This document shows, in pieces, positions 8,924 to 19,302 of a stretch of 64,000 nucleotides of DNA. The first letter of the stretch is position 1, and each line of letters opens with the position of its first letter. The stretch lies in the NCBI RefSeq assembly GCF_018866305.1, contig NZ_CP076456.1:3286001-3350000 (forward strand), given 5' to 3'. Made by a program: the position numbers and the translations under genes. The stretch comes from Arthrobacter sunyaminii. GTDB taxonomy: Bacteria > Actinomycetota > Actinomycetes > Actinomycetales > Micrococcaceae. Below the pieces are notes generated by a model. It was given only the letters and a program-made list of their open reading frames with translations, ran no database searches and was not told the origin of the DNA.

Positions 8924-9942
8924 CAGTACTGGACAACCACCCGTCCGTCGACTTTGCCCTGCTCCAGCTCCTCCATCACGGCGTTGATCTCCTCGAGGTT
9001 CCGGGTGCTCACCTTCGGATGGATGAGGCCGCGGTCGTAGAAGTCGATCGCCTCGGCAAGGTCCTGCCGGGTGCCCACAATCGAGCCGCGGATGGTGAGT
9101 CCCTTGAGCACAATGTCAAAGATGGGTGCCGGAAAATCTCCCGGCGGAAGGCCGTTGAAGACAATGGTGCCGCCGCGCCGTGCCATGCCAATGGCCTGCC
9201 CGAATGCCGAGGGATGGACCGCTGTAACCAGCACGGCATGGGCACCGCCAATCTTGGACTGGATTGCCTCGACGGGATCCTCGGTGCGTGCATTGACCAC
9301 CACTTCGGCGCCGAATGACGTGGCGAGCTCCAGCTTGTCGTCAGCGATGTCCACTGCGGCAACCCGCAGCCCCATGGCTTTGGCATATTGAACCGCGATA
9401 TGGCCCAGCCCTCCAACGCCGGAGATCACCACCCATTGCCCGGGCCGTGCTTCGCTGACCTTCAGCCCCTTGTAGACGGTCACTCCGGCGCACAGCACCG
9501 GGGCGATCTCCACCGGGTCCGCACCCTTGGGGATGCGGGCGGCAAATTTGGCGTCAACCAGCATGTATTGACCGAAGGATCCGTTGACTGTGTAGCCGCC
9601 GTTCTGTTGCTGCTCGCACAGCGTTTCCCACCCGGTGCGGCAGTACTCACACACGCCGCAGGCGGACCACAGCCACGCGTTGCCCACCATGTCCCCCAGG
9701 GCGACATCAGTAACGCCGTCTCCCACAGCAACAACTTCACCGACGCCCTCGTGGCCGGGGATGAAGGGCGGAGTGGGTTTCACCGGCCAGTCACCCTGGG
9801 CAGCGTGAAGGTCAGTGTGGCAGACGCCGGTGGTGACCAGCTTGACCAGCACCTGTCCCGGTCCGGGGTCCGGGACCGCCACTTCTTCCACTGACAGTTC
9901 CTGTCCAAGCTCGTTGACTACGGCTGCTTGCATGTTTGCCAT
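8923..9942 (-). CDS. adhP: Zinc-dependent alcohol dehydrogenase (AdhP type)
   Basis: A 339-residue medium-chain dehydrogenase. It has the catalytic zinc set GVCHTDLHAAQGDWP and GHEGVGEVVAVGDGV, the structural-zinc cysteines CGVCEYCRTGWETLC, and the Rossmann glycines SGVGGLGHIAVQYAKAMG. It interconverts primary alcohols such as ethanol with aldehydes using NAD. The aldehyde dehydrogenase gene lies 60 bp upstream on the same strand and DUF779 follows with a 1-bp-shifted overlap, so all three should act in ethanol to acetate oxidation. Confidence 0.93.
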   Translation of the reverse strand: MANMQAAVVNELGQELSVEEVAVPDPGPGQVLVKLVTTGVCHTDLHAAQGDWPVKPTPPFIPGHEGVGEVVAVGDGVTDVALGDMVGNAWLWSACGVCEYCRTGWETLCEQQQNGGYTVNGSFGQYMLVDAKFAARIPKGADPVEIAPVLCAGVTVYKGLKVSEARPGQWVVISGVGGLGHIAVQYAKAMGLRVAAVDIADDKLELATSFGAEVVVNARTEDPVEAIQSKIGGAHAVLVTAVHPSAFGQAIGMARRGGTIVFNGLPPGDFPAPIFDIVLKGLTIRGSIVGTRQDLAEAIDFYDRGLIHPKVSTRNLEEINAVMEELEQGKVDGRVVVQY

Positions 9943-10002
9943 TCGGTCCTCATCTCCTTGATCCGCGCGGGTGTAGTTCAGCGTAGGTTCGACCGTCCGG
10001 GG

Positions 10003-11526
10003 TTAGAAGAAGCCCTGCTTGTTTTCGGCGTAGCTGACCAGCAGGTTCTTGGTCTGCTGGTAGTGGTCCAGCATCATGGCGTGGTTCTCTCGTCCGATGC
10101 CGGAGGACTTGTAACCGCCAAACGCCGCGTGTGCGGGATAGGCATGGTAGTTGTTCACCCATACCCGGCCGGCCTGGATGTCCCGGCCGGCGCGGTACGC
10201 GGTGTTGCCGTTGCGGGACCATACGCCGGCTCCGAGGCCGTAGAGGGTGTCGTTGGCTATGGCCAGAGCCTCGCCGTAGTCCGAGAAGCGGGTCACCGAG
10301 ACCACCGGGCCGAAGATCTCCTCCTGGAAGATGCGCATGTTGTTGGTGCCTTCAAACACGGTGGGCTTCACGTAGAAGCCGCCGGCGAGATCGCCGTCGA
10401 GCATCAGACGCTCACCGCCGGTGAGCACTTTTGCGCCTTCCTGATGCGCAATATCCATGTAGGAGAGGATCTTTTCCAACTGGTCGTTGGACGCCTGCGC
10501 ACCGACCATGGTGTTGGTGTCCAGCGGATTGCCCTGGATCATCTGCGCGGTGCGCGCCAGCGCATCCGACATGAAAGAGTCGTAAATGGAGTCCTGGACC
10601 AGCGCCCGTGAGGGGCAGGTGCACACTTCACCCTGGTTCAGGGCAAACATGTTGAACCCTTCCAGTGCCTTGTCGTAGAAGGCGTCATCCTCCTGGGCGA
10701 CATCCGCGAAGAAGATGTTCGGGCTCTTGCCGCCCAGCTCGAGGGTGACCGGAATGAGGTTCTGGCTCGCGTACTGCATGATCAGCCGGCCGGTGGTGGT
10801 TTCACCGGTGAAGGCGATCTTGCGGATCCGCTTTGAGGATGCCAGCGGCTTGCCGGCCTCCACGCCAAAGCCGTTGACCACATTGAGCACACCGGCGGGC
10901 AGAATGTCCGCGAGCAGTTCCATGAGGACCATGATCGAGGCCGGAGTCTGCTCGGCCGGCTTCAGGACGATGGCGTTGCCCGCGGCAAGCGCCGGAGCCA
11001 GCTTCCAGACAGCCATGAGGATGGGGAAGTTCCACGGGATGATCTGTCCCACCACACCCAGCGGTTCGTGGAAGTGGTAAGCCGTGGTGTTGTCGTCAAT
11101 CTGGGAGAGCGTGCCCTCCTGCGCGCGGACGGCTCCGGCAAAATAGCGGAAGTGGTCAACGGCCAGCGGCATATCCGCGGCCAGCGTCTCACGGACGGGC
11201 TTGCCGTTGTCCCAGGTCTCGGCAACAGCCAGCAGCTCCAGGTTTTCTTCGATGCGGTCGGCGATGCGGTTCAGGATCTGTGCCCGTTCCGCCACCGAAG
11301 TCTTGCCCCACGACGGAGCGGCCTTGTGCGCCGCGTCCAGGGCCAGGTCAATGTCCTCTGACGTACCCCGGGCCACTTCGCAGAACACCTTTCCGGTGAC
11401 CGGAGAAACGTTTTCAAAGTACCCGCCCTTGACCGGGGGCACCCATTCGCCGCCAATCCAGTTCTCGTATCGGGGCTTGAAGGAAAGCTTGGAGCCCTCG
11501 GTGCCGGGCTGTGCATATACAGTCAT
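10003..11526 (-). CDS. NAD-dependent aldehyde dehydrogenase (ExaC/AcoD type)
   Basis: I chose the ATG at 11526 (507 residues, [14 protein letters not shown]) because CAGGAG precedes it by 6-7 bases; an upstream start would add 16 atypical residues. It shows NADP/NAD-binding PWNFP, the general-base glutamate in [13 protein letters not shown] and the catalytic cysteine in [11 protein letters not shown]. The C-terminal [11 protein letters not shown] is typical of acetaldehyde/chloroacetaldehyde dehydrogenases such as ExaC/AcoD. It is the first gene of the adhP-DUF779 operon. Its probable job is oxidation of acetaldehyde to acetate. Confidence 0.92.
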   Translation of the reverse strand: MTVYAQPGTEGSKLSFKPRYENWIGGEWVPPVKGGYFENVSPVTGKVFCEVARGTSEDIDLALDAAHKAAPSWGKTSVAERAQILNRIADRIEENLELLAVAETWDNGKPVRETLAADMPLAVDHFRYFAGAVRAQEGTLSQIDDNTTAYHFHEPLGVVGQIIPWNFPILMAVWKLAPALAAGNAIVLKPAEQTPASIMVLMELLADILPAGVLNVVNGFGVEAGKPLASSKRIRKIAFTGETTTGRLIMQYASQNLIPVTLELGGKSPNIFFADVAQEDDAFYDKALEGFNMFALNQGEVCTCPSRALVQDSIYDSFMSDALARTAQMIQGNPLDTNTMVGAQASNDQLEKILSYMDIAHQEGAKVLTGGERLMLDGDLAGGFYVKPTVFEGTNNMRIFQEEIFGPVVSVTRFSDYGEALAIANDTLYGLGAGVWSRNGNTAYRAGRDIQAGRVWVNNYHAYPAHAAFGGYKSSGIGRENHAMMLDHYQQTKNLLVSYAENKQGFF

Positions 11527-11699
11527 GTTGCGCTCCTGGAGTTGTGACGTCGGTGTCTTTTCCGTCGGTGGCATGAGCGTAGACCCGGCTACGTTGCATC
11601 TACGTAGCGCCAGGGATGGTGCAGCGCCTGCACCGGCATTATTGTTGCCGTGGGCAATTTTCCGGACCTGCTCCCGGACGGACCTGACAAGGACGGCAC

Positions 11700-13367
11700 A
11701 TGGCTATCGAACGCAGTACCGACGGCGGGGCACCGGGCACCAGCCGCTACATCCGTTACCGGTGGTGGGGCCTGCTGGCCATCAGCCTCGGTGTGGCCAT
11801 GATTATCATGGACGCCACCATCGTGTCGGTGGCCGTGCCCTCAATCGTTGGTGATCTGGGCATCTCCAGCACCCAGATCCAGTGGGTCCAGGAAATCTAC
11901 ACCCTGCTGTTCGCTGCCCTGCTCCTCACCTGGGGCCGGATCGCGGACCGGGTGGGACGACGGCGGGTGATGCTGGCCGGCGTCGTCCTGTTTGTTGCCG
12001 CGAGCATACTGTGCGCCCTCGCCGAGTCCGGCGGTGTTCTGATCCTGGGGCGCGCCATCCAGGGGTTGGGCGGATCGATGATCCTGCCGACCACCCTGGC
12101 CCTGTTGAACGCCAATTTCCAGGGACGCGAACGCGGCATCGCCTTCGCCGTCTGGGGATCAACGATCGGCGGCATGGCGGCCATTGGCCCGCTGCTGGGC
12201 GGCTGGCTCACCGAGAATGCCAGCTGGCGCTGGGCTTTTGGCATCAACATCCCGGTTGGCGTGCTGATTGTGGGCGGTCTGCTGCTGTTTGTCGCGGAGT
12301 CGTCCGAACCCGTGGTCGGCGCCGCACAGCGCTTGGACCTGGGCGGAGCCGCCCTGTCCATTATCGGCTTCGGGGCACTGGTGTTCGGCCTGATCGAAGG
12401 CCGCACCTACGGCTGGTGGAATGCGTCCGAGGACGCTGCGTTCCAGGTGGGGAACCTCTCCCCTGTTCCCCTGGCCTTCCTGCTCGCTGTATTGGCCCTG
12501 ACGTGTTTTGTGCTGCTGCAGCGCTCGCGGACGGCCGCGGGGAAGGGCGTGATCCTGGATCTGTCGCTTTTCCGGATCCCGTCCTTTGCCAACGGCAACG
12601 TCACCGCGCTCATTGTCAGCTTCGGTGAGTTTGGGCTGATCCTATCGCTGCCGCTGTGGTTCCAGAATGTGCTGGGCTTTACCGCTTTCCAAGCCGGCCT
12701 GGCCCTGCTGCCGCTGGCCGTGGGATCTTTCCTCGCCAGCGGAGGCGTTGCGGCGCTGGCGCGGAGGTTCAGCCCCATCCTGGTGGTCCGGATGGGACTG
12801 GGTCTGGAAATCCTGAGCATTGCCGCCCTGGCCCTGCTGATCCGGCCGGACAGCACCGCCTGGCTGACCTCGCCCATCCTGCTGGTTTACGGCATTGGCG
12901 TGGGACTGGCCACCGCCCAACTCACCTCAGTGGTCCTTGCCGAAGTTCCCATCGCCAAGAGCGGACAGGGCTCGGCTACCCAGAGCACCGCGCGGCAGAC
13001 CGGATCCGCGCTGGGCATCGCCGTGCTGGGAACGGCCTTCTTCACCACCCTGCGCACCGGCACCGAGGACCGGGTGGCGGACGCCGTCGCCGGCAACCCC
13101 CAGCTGGGTGCTGTGGTGGATTCCGTCAATGCAACCTCAGGCGGCAGCATCTCCGCACTGGCAGCGGATCCGCAGACCGCTTTCATCGCGGACGCCGCTC
13201 GGGAAGCCATGACCAACGGGGCGTCCCTGGCGGGCTGGATCGCCGCTGCCGCACTGCTGATTGGCTTCCTCACCAGCCTGCGCATCAAGCCGGTTATCGG
13301 GCCGCGGGCCGGTGAGCCGGCCGGTGTGCGGGCTCCGGAAGAGGGGCCCGGCGCAAGTTCTCCGTAG
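11700..13367 (+). CDS. MFS drug-exporter-like transporter (DHA2, EmrB/QacA type)
   Basis: This 555-residue protein has about 14 membrane segments. Early motifs include [13 protein letters not shown] (motif D1) and the loop [14 protein letters not shown] (motif A), characteristic of the 14-helix DHA2 family of proton antiporters. It should export a hydrophobic or cationic compound. It is divergent from the aldehyde dehydrogenase operon (174 bp between starts) and convergent with the GAF regulator gene, and no substrate can be inferred. Confidence 0.85.
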   Translation: MAIERSTDGGAPGTSRYIRYRWWGLLAISLGVAMIIMDATIVSVAVPSIVGDLGISSTQIQWVQEIYTLLFAALLLTWGRIADRVGRRRVMLAGVVLFVAASILCALAESGGVLILGRAIQGLGGSMILPTTLALLNANFQGRERGIAFAVWGSTIGGMAAIGPLLGGWLTENASWRWAFGINIPVGVLIVGGLLLFVAESSEPVVGAAQRLDLGGAALSIIGFGALVFGLIEGRTYGWWNASEDAAFQVGNLSPVPLAFLLAVLALTCFVLLQRSRTAAGKGVILDLSLFRIPSFANGNVTALIVSFGEFGLILSLPLWFQNVLGFTAFQAGLALLPLAVGSFLASGGVAALARRFSPILVVRMGLGLEILSIAALALLIRPDSTAWLTSPILLVYGIGVGLATAQLTSVVLAEVPIAKSGQGSATQSTARQTGSALGIAVLGTAFFTTLRTGTEDRVADAVAGNPQLGAVVDSVNATSGGSISALAADPQTAFIADAAREAMTNGASLAGWIAAAALLIGFLTSLRIKPVIGPRAGEPAGVRAPEEGPGASSP

Positions 13368-13380
13368 CCGCCGTCCCGGG

Positions 13381-14736
13381 TCAGCCCAGGTCCCGCTCAA
13401 TGCGCTGGAGGCCGGCCACTATCGAGGCTTTCCGCGGGGAGCGCGCAGGAAGCAGCTGCAGGGCGCGGGACCAGGCCTCGGCGTCGTCCCTGCCCTCCGG
13501 CAATGCCAGGTACGCGAGCAGCGAATCCGGACCGGCGTCCGAGAGCATCGCCTCGCGCAGCACCATGCTGACCTCGCTGCGCAGAGCGGTAATGGCCGGG
13601 GCATCCGAGCGCGGCAGGACCGGCCCCCGGTACAGTCCCAGCGCCAGCCGATAGGCGCCGTTCTCCAGGTATCCGAGCACCTGTTTGGCATCAATGACCA
13701 CCCCGCGCGGAAGCCGGTACGGACGGGACTGCGGTACCAGGGCAGGCTCCGGCGCACCTTGGCTGTGCTTTCCCAGCAGATTCCGCAGCCGCAGCATTTC
13801 AGCACGGACGGTGCTCACGGAGGTGCGCTCCGGATAGACCATGACGGAGAGTTCATCGGCGGTGAGCCCGCCCGGGTGCAGGGCAAGGAGAGTGAGCAGC
13901 TCAGCGTGCCGGGTGCTGAGCGTCGCGGGACGTCCGCCGACGTTGACCACCGCCGGATCACGCCCCAAAATCTGCAGGCTGTCCTGCCGAAGGAGGGTCC
14001 GGTGTGCTGAGCGCGGCGAGGCATCCGGCAGGCGCGGACGGCGGCGCAGGTTGCGGCGGCGGCCGGCCGCCTGCAGACGCGCCACCTTCAACTGGGACTC
14101 CGCTGCCGCCACGGTGGCTTCAACCAGCGCCAGGGTGTGGGCTGCCACGGCTTCGTCTTTCCCGGTGATGTCGACGACGCCGATGAGGGTCCCCGTATCC
14201 GGATCGTGGACGGGCACCGCGGTGCAGCTCCACGAATGAACCTGGCGGCTGAAGTGCTCAGCTCCCGAAATCTGAACGCTCTGGCCCGAGGCAAGCGCAG
14301 TCCCCGGGGCGCTTGTTCCAATGGAACGCTCCGACCAGTCCGTGCCGGGGATAAACAGCATTCCTTCCGCGAGCCGGCGTGCGTCGTCGTCGCCCTCCAC
14401 CCACAGCAGCCGCCCCAGTTCATCTCCCACGGCCACGAGGAGCCCGGTGTCGGTGCCCGGGCGGACCAGCAGCCGCCTGATGACCGGCATGATGGCTGCC
14501 AGGGGATGCGAGGTGCGGTACTCCCCCAGCTCGGAGCCGGTAAACACCAGCTGCGGAACGGCCTCGTCCGGGTCTGTGTGGTGGCGCAGGGACCGCTGCC
14601 AGGATTCACGGACCGGGGGCCGGAGCCAGCGCGTCAAACCGTCCGCAGAACCAAGGTTTTCGTGAGCGCGGAAGGCATCGCGCTGCAGGGCGTCCGCAGT
14701 GCGCGGAGGCGGATCATCGTAGTCCTGATTGTGCAC
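13381..14736 (-). CDS. AcoR-like GAF regulator with C-terminal winged-helix-type region
   Basis: This 451-residue protein starts with GTG. The first 230 residues have the organisation of AcoR N-termini: the segment PPVRESWQRSLRH, a GAF domain, and SWSCTAVPVHDPDTGTLIGVVDITG. The usual AAA and Fis parts are absent. Residues about 270-380 look like a winged-helix DNA-binding region (ATLSTRHAELLTLLALHPGG, then SVSTVRAEMLRLRNLLG), followed by a short helical tail. Such proteins regulate acetaldehyde or acetoin genes, so the aldehyde dehydrogenase operon is the likely target. The arrangement is inferred from sequence pattern only. Confidence 0.75.
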   Translation of the reverse strand: MHNQDYDDPPPRTADALQRDAFRAHENLGSADGLTRWLRPPVRESWQRSLRHHTDPDEAVPQLVFTGSELGEYRTSHPLAAIMPVIRRLLVRPGTDTGLLVAVGDELGRLLWVEGDDDARRLAEGMLFIPGTDWSERSIGTSAPGTALASGQSVQISGAEHFSRQVHSWSCTAVPVHDPDTGTLIGVVDITGKDEAVAAHTLALVEATVAAAESQLKVARLQAAGRRRNLRRRPRLPDASPRSAHRTLLRQDSLQILGRDPAVVNVGGRPATLSTRHAELLTLLALHPGGLTADELSVMVYPERTSVSTVRAEMLRLRNLLGKHSQGAPEPALVPQSRPYRLPRGVVIDAKQVLGYLENGAYRLALGLYRGPVLPRSDAPAITALRSEVSMVLREAMLSDAGPDSLLAYLALPEGRDDAEAWSRALQLLPARSPRKASIVAGLQRIERDLG

Positions 14737-14763
14737 TGCCCCGACCTATCCACACCGATAAGG

Positions 14764-14805
14764 AGACTGTCCTGGCACCCGCAACTGCGGGTGTCAGGAC
14801 AGTCT
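14764..14805 (-). terminator. Strong stem-loop between fprA-like gene and GAF regulator
   Basis: The near-perfect inverted repeat AGACTGTCCTG-x-CACCCGC / GCGGGTG-x-CAGGACAGTCT has a four-base loop. It lies 74 bp beyond the stop of the ferredoxin reductase gene and 27 bp before the start of the regulator gene, both leftward. It probably terminates the reductase transcript. There is no long T run. Confidence 0.6.
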
Positions 14806-14878
14806 ACTCATGCCGCTTCCGTCCGTTCCACGGGAAAGGGCCGAAGCTTCGGTGTTATCCGGGCGTGCCGACGGCGGG

Positions 14879-16300
14879 TTACTGTCCGCGGGCGATCCGG
14901 ACCATCTCGTCACGGTCCACAACCTTGACGCGCTCGCGCACCAGCTCGCCCGTGGCGGGATCGGGATGGACGTAGGACGCGCCGAGGCTCTTTTCGTAGG
15001 CGTCCAGCTTCAGCCAGCCCTCCCACGTGGTGTATTCAACGCCGCGGTCTTCGAGCAGCTTGATGATGGATTCCTCGTCCGGTTCCTCGGCGGCCGGCAG
15101 GTTCAGCCGGTCTTCCAGCAGGAAGCCGATGGTTTCCAGCGCGTCACCCTTGGTGTGTCCGATCAGGCCAACGGGGCCGCGCTTGATCCAGCCGGTGGTG
15201 TAGATGCCGGGAACGGGGGTGCCGGCTTCGTCGATGACCCTTCCGCCCTCGTTCGGAATGACGCCGCGCCGGGAGTCAAAGCCCACCTCCGGCAGTTCGG
15301 ACCCGAAGTAGCCGATCGCCCGGTAGACCGCCTGGACCGGGTAGTCGACGATTTCTCCGGTGCCGCGGGCGTTGCCGGTTCCGTCCAGTTCATTGCGTTC
15401 GAACTTCATGCCGGCCACCTTGCCGGGGTTGGCGGGGTCCTCGTAGATCTCCACCGGGCTGTGCAGGAAGTGCAGGTGCAGGCGGCGGGAGGCACCGGAG
15501 TCCTGTTCCTCGACCAGCCAGTTGGTCAGCGTGTTGACCATGGTTTTGGTCTGGTTGTTGGTGCGGATCTGCTCGTCCGAGCCTTCGTCGAACTCGAAGT
15601 CCTCCGGGTAGAGCACAATGTCAACGTCACGGGAGTGCGAGAGTTCGCGCAGTTCCAGCGGCGTGAACTTCACCTGTGCCGGACCGCGGCGGCCGAAGAT
15701 GTGGACGTCCGTGACGGGGGACTTTTTCAGGCCCTCATAGACATTGTCCGGAATCTCGGTGGTGAGCAGGTCATCGGCGTGCTTGGACAGGATGCGGGCA
15801 ACGTCCAGGGCCACGTTGCCGTTGCCGATGACGGCAACTTCCTTGGCGTCCAGCGGCCATTCCCGCGGCACGTCCGGATGTCCGTCATACCAGGACACGA
15901 AGTCGGCACCGCCGAAGGAGCCCTCGAGCTCGACGCCGGGGATGCTCATGTCCGCGTCCTTGATGGCGCCGGTGGCGAAAATGATGGCGTCGTAGAAGTG
16001 CCGGAAGTCGGTGAGGGTCAGGTCTTTGCCGTAGTGCACGTTCCCGAGGAACCGGATGTCACCACGATCCATGACTTTGTGCAGGGCGTTGACGATGCCC
16101 TTGATCCGGGGGTGGTCCGGAGCCACGCCGTAGCGGATCAGGCCGTAGGGTGCGGGGTATTTGTCGAAGAGGTCAATGCTGACCTCGAAGTCCCGTTCAG
16201 CTTTGGTGAGGATATCTGCGGCATAAACACCGGCGGGGCCAGCGCCGATGATGGCGACTCGCATGGGGCGCTGCGACCGGTCCGCGGCTGAATTAGACAC
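14879..16300 (-). CDS. fprA: Ferredoxin/adrenodoxin-type NADP+ reductase (FprA-like)
   Basis: This 473-residue flavoprotein is close in length and pattern to mycobacterial FprA and mitochondrial adrenodoxin reductase. It has the FAD-binding start MRVAIIGAGPAGVYAADIL, the segment YPAPYGLIRYGVAPDHPRIK, NADPH-binding EVAVIGNGNVALDVARIL and the C-terminal GWIKRGPVGLIGHTKGDA. It passes electrons between NADPH and ferredoxin in the cytosol. The ATG at 16300 may be preceded by other starts. It stands alone between the GAF regulator and rarD. Confidence 0.9.
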   Translation of the reverse strand: MSNSAADRSQRPMRVAIIGAGPAGVYAADILTKAERDFEVSIDLFDKYPAPYGLIRYGVAPDHPRIKGIVNALHKVMDRGDIRFLGNVHYGKDLTLTDFRHFYDAIIFATGAIKDADMSIPGVELEGSFGGADFVSWYDGHPDVPREWPLDAKEVAVIGNGNVALDVARILSKHADDLLTTEIPDNVYEGLKKSPVTDVHIFGRRGPAQVKFTPLELRELSHSRDVDIVLYPEDFEFDEGSDEQIRTNNQTKTMVNTLTNWLVEEQDSGASRRLHLHFLHSPVEIYEDPANPGKVAGMKFERNELDGTGNARGTGEIVDYPVQAVYRAIGYFGSELPEVGFDSRRGVIPNEGGRVIDEAGTPVPGIYTTGWIKRGPVGLIGHTKGDALETIGFLLEDRLNLPAAEEPDEESIIKLLEDRGVEYTTWEGWLKLDAYEKSLGASYVHPDPATGELVRERVKVVDRDEMVRIARGQ

Positions 16301-16494
16301 TGATAGTCCTTCGTCTCGGGGAGAAATCCTGTGCGGAATAACGCACAGTTTCCTATTCTAAATGCCGCGTACGACGGCGTCTAAACGGTTCGGTGCGAAC
16401 GTCCCCGCGGATGGGCGGGGGACGGGTTTGCGCTCCTGGCCACCGGCTGCGCTGCGGCGGGAATACCCGGCGGTCTCAGCATGTTGTGGCTCAC

Positions 16495-17550
16495 GTGTCT
16501 TCTTCGAACGGAACCGGCGCCGAGCGCTCCGCATCCTTGTCCGCCTCCGCATCCTCCCCCGCGTCCGCGCCAGCCCGTTCCGCCCCGCAGCAGCCGGCGG
16601 CGCAGGCGTCGCCGCCGCCGTCCGGGGCGTCGTCCGGCAGACGCAGCGAAAACTCCACGGGCATCCTGTTTGGGGTCGGTGCGTATGTGCTGTGGGGACT
16701 GCTGCCCCTGTACTTTGTCCTGCTGGTTCCGGCGGGAGCGGTGGAGATTGTTGCCTCCAGAATCGTCTTCTCCCTGGTGTTCTGCGCTGCGCTGCTCACC
16801 ACCCTGCGCTCGTGGAAGGCCACGGCCGCAGCCGCAAGGAACCCGAGATTGGTGGCCACGCTGAGCGGCGCCGCCGTACTCATTGCCGTTAACTGGCTCA
16901 CTTATGCGTGGGCCGTCCTGAATGAACACGCGGTGGAGGCCGCCCTGGGGTACTTCATCAACCCTCTGGTCTCCGTACTCCTGGGCGTGGTGATCCTCAA
17001 GGAAAAACTCAGGCCGCTGCAGTGGGTGGCTATGGCGGTGGGGTTTGTTGCCGTGCTGGTACTGACGTTCGCCTACGGCACTGTGCCCTGGGTGGCGCTT
17101 GCCCTCGCCTTCAGCTTTGGCCTGTACGGGCTGGTGAAGAAGGGCGTGGGTGGAAAGGTTGATGCAATCTCCAGCCTGACCATTGAGACCGCCGCTCTGA
17201 CGCCAATCGCCGTCGGCGTCCTGATCTGGCTCTCGCTTAGCGGAACGGCCACCATCCTCAGCAACGGCGCCGCTCACTTCTGGCTGCTCGCCGCTTCCGG
17301 CATCATTACGGCTGTTCCGCTGATCTTTTTCGGCGCCGCCGCCCGGCGCCTTCCGCTCTCAACGGTGGGCATGCTGCAGTACCTGGCGCCCACCCTGCAG
17401 TTCATTATTGCCCTGGCGGTCTTCAAGGAAACCATGCCGCCGGAGCGCTGGGCAGGTTTCGGACTGATCTGGCTGGCGTTGGTGATCCTGACCGTGGACA
17501 TGATGGGCGGTCCCCGACGGAACCGGCTGCTCCGCGCCGCCGGGGTCTGA
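16495..17550 (+). CDS. rarD: RarD-type EamA-family permease
   Basis: The protein has ten predicted membrane segments, beginning with GILFGVGAYVLWGLLPLYF and including the RarD signatures SRIVFSLVF, NWLTYAWAV, EAALGYFINPLVSVLLGV and YLAPTLQF. RarD proteins belong to the drug/metabolite transporter superfamily, and substrates are poorly known. I favour the GTG at 16495 (352 residues). The frame stays open upstream to 16393, and no clear ribosome site decides between starts. Residues 1-55 are Ser/Ala/Pro-rich and probably disordered. Confidence 0.8.
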   Translation: MSSSNGTGAERSASLSASASSPASAPARSAPQQPAAQASPPPSGASSGRRSENSTGILFGVGAYVLWGLLPLYFVLLVPAGAVEIVASRIVFSLVFCAALLTTLRSWKATAAAARNPRLVATLSGAAVLIAVNWLTYAWAVLNEHAVEAALGYFINPLVSVLLGVVILKEKLRPLQWVAMAVGFVAVLVLTFAYGTVPWVALALAFSFGLYGLVKKGVGGKVDAISSLTIETAALTPIAVGVLIWLSLSGTATILSNGAAHFWLLAASGIITAVPLIFFGAAARRLPLSTVGMLQYLAPTLQFIIALAVFKETMPPERWAGFGLIWLALVILTVDMMGGPRRNRLLRAAGV

Positions 17551-17574
17551 GCAGGAGCAACGACTCAAAAAGAA

Positions 17575-17612
17575 AACAGCCCCCGCTGTCCGAAAGGACG
17601 GCGGGGGCTGTT
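17575..17612. terminator. Bidirectional terminator between rarD and the CAP protein gene
   Basis: The hairpin CAGCCCCCG...CGGGGGCTG has A residues on its left side and TTTT on its right, so it can stop transcription from both convergent genes (rarD ending at 17550 and the CAP gene ending at 17632). Confidence 0.85.
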
Positions 17613-17631
17613 TTGGTCTGCGTGAAGCGTT

Positions 17632-19302
17632 TTAGCGGATCGAAGCTGCGCGCTGGCGCTGGAGTGCCACCAGGGCGGCACCACCGGTCAGCGCCATCAG
17701 GGCGCCGATCCCGCCGATGGCCAGCTGCGCGGCATTCAGGCCGGTTGCGGCCAGCTCCGCTGTCCCGTCAGCTGCAGCCGGAACCGGCTGCGCTGCCAGG
17801 ACGGTGACAGCCTGCTCGACCGTGAAGGTTGTCCAGCCTGCAAGGGCCCCGTTCCGGAACAGAGCCACCTTGTGCTCACCTGCTGCCAGAACGGCCGGAA
17901 CGGCCACAGCCAGTGATCCCTGGGTGTCTGCGGTAACCTCACCCAGATTGACACCTGCGGACGGCAGCACCACTTCGTAGGCGGTTCCGCCGTTCAGGCC
18001 CGAGATGCGCAGCTGGCTGCCGGATGCAGCAGCGGTGACCGTTCCCCGCGCGGCTTCGGTGAGGAGCGTGTCCTGCCCCAGCGTCACCTGCTCAACAGTG
18101 GCGACCCCGGCCGCAGCCTTGGCCTTGGCCTGCTCGGCTGCACGGCGTGCTTCTTCTTCTGCAGCAGCTTGCGCTGCGGCAGCCGCCTGGGCTGCTTCCT
18201 TAGCTGCGGCCTCATTAGCTGCTTCCTGGGCGGCAGCTTCCTGTGCGGCGGCCTCGGCAGCAGCGGCTTCCTGGGCAAGGGCCTCGTCAGCGGCGGCCTG
18301 CTCTTCAGCGGCCTGGCGTTCCTGTGCTGCGGCTTCCTCAGCAGCCTTCTGAGCAGCGGCGTCCTCAGCAGCCTTCTGAGCGGCGGCCTCCTGCGCGGCC
18401 TTATTTGCAGCAGCGGCTTCCTCGGCGGCCTTCTTGGCAGCAGCTTCCTCGGCGGCCTTCTGAGCGGCGGCTTCTTTAGCGGCCTTCTGCGCAGCGGCCT
18501 CTTCAGCGGCCTTGTCCTCCACCGGGGCGGTGTCAGGCTTAGCAGCTGCCGCTTCTTCGGCGGCCTTCTTGGCAGCGGCTTCTTCGGCCGCAGCCTTGGC
18601 GGCGGCTTCCGCAGCTGCCTTGGCAGCCTCGGCCTCGCGGGCGGCGTTGGCAGCAGCCTCTTCGGCGGCAGCGCGGGCAGCAGCTTCAGCGGCTGCCTTT
18701 TCCTCAGCGGCGCGGGCGGCGGCCTCCTGTGCCGCTGCCTCTTCGGCAGCAGCGCGGGCAGCAGCTTCAGCAGCTGCCTTTTCCTCGGCGGCGCGCGCGG
18801 CGGCCTCACGGGCTGCTGCTTCGTCCTGCGGCGAGACCGCGTACTGGCCGAACTTCGCAGTGGCGAGGTAGGCGCCCTGGTTGGGACCGGCAGTCAGCTG
18901 GACTGCTCCGATTCCAATATCCGTGTCAGCGGCACGGAGCATGTTGGCGCGGTGCGCCGGCGAATTGACCCACCAGCTAAAAGCCTGGTCGGCGCTCATG
19001 TTCCAGACGATGTTCTCGGGGAACGCATAGGATCCCGGGCTGTGCTGGAAGACGCCGGCTCCGTAGATGTTGGCCTGGTCGGCCGACTGCTGTGTCCAGG
19101 ACTGCGACTCGGCAGACATCTGGTCATTCCAGCGCAGCGGGGCCAGCGCATGCTGTGCCCGGTAATCATTAATCAAGACGTACAGGCGGTTGGCGAACTG
19201 AGCGTCCGCGGAGCTTGCCGCTGCGGACGGGATCGAGATCAACGCCGTCATGAGTGCGATGGCGAGCGCCGTGAAGACGCCCACAAGTTTCTTAAAGCGC
19301 AA
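17632..19302 (-). CDS. Secreted CAP-domain protein with alanine-rich stalk and LAATG sortase signal
   Basis: A 556-residue surface protein starting with TTG at 19302, with AAGGA six bases upstream. A signal peptide covers residues 1-29. Residues 30-155 are a CAP/SCP domain (LNDYRAQHALAPLRWN-like helix, HSPGSYAFPENI, HRANMLRAADTDIGIG). Residues about 165-400 are a charged Ala/Glu/Lys repeat, likely a long helix or coiled-coil stalk. A small beta-like domain follows, then LAATG at 517-521, a hydrophobic segment and a basic tail. LAxTG is the signal recognised by class E sortases of high-GC Gram-positives, so it is probably cell-wall anchored. No sortase gene lies in the window. Confidence 0.85.
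   Translation of the reverse strand: MRFKKLVGVFTALAIALMTALISIPSAAASSADAQFANRLYVLINDYRAQHALAPLRWNDQMSAESQSWTQQSADQANIYGAGVFQHSPGSYAFPENIVWNMSADQAFSWWVNSPAHRANMLRAADTDIGIGAVQLTAGPNQGAYLATAKFGQYAVSPQDEAAAREAAARAAEEKAAAEAAARAAAEEAAAQEAAARAAEEKAAAEAAARAAAEEAAANAAREAEAAKAAAEAAAKAAAEEAAAKKAAEEAAAAKPDTAPVEDKAAEEAAAQKAAKEAAAQKAAEEAAAKKAAEEAAAANKAAQEAAAQKAAEDAAAQKAAEEAAAQERQAAEEQAAADEALAQEAAAAEAAAQEAAAQEAANEAAAKEAAQAAAAAQAAAEEEARRAAEQAKAKAAAGVATVEQVTLGQDTLLTEAARGTVTAAASGSQLRISGLNGGTAYEVVLPSAGVNLGEVTADTQGSLAVAVPAVLAAGEHKVALFRNGALAGWTTFTVEQAVTVLAAQPVPAAADGTAELAATGLNAAQLAIGGIGALMALTGGAALVALQRQRAASIR

Noticed and set aside
14810..16291. A 493-codon plus-strand frame opposite the ferredoxin reductase
   Set aside because: It lies opposite a well-supported flavoprotein gene, has no recognisable domain and no ribosome site.
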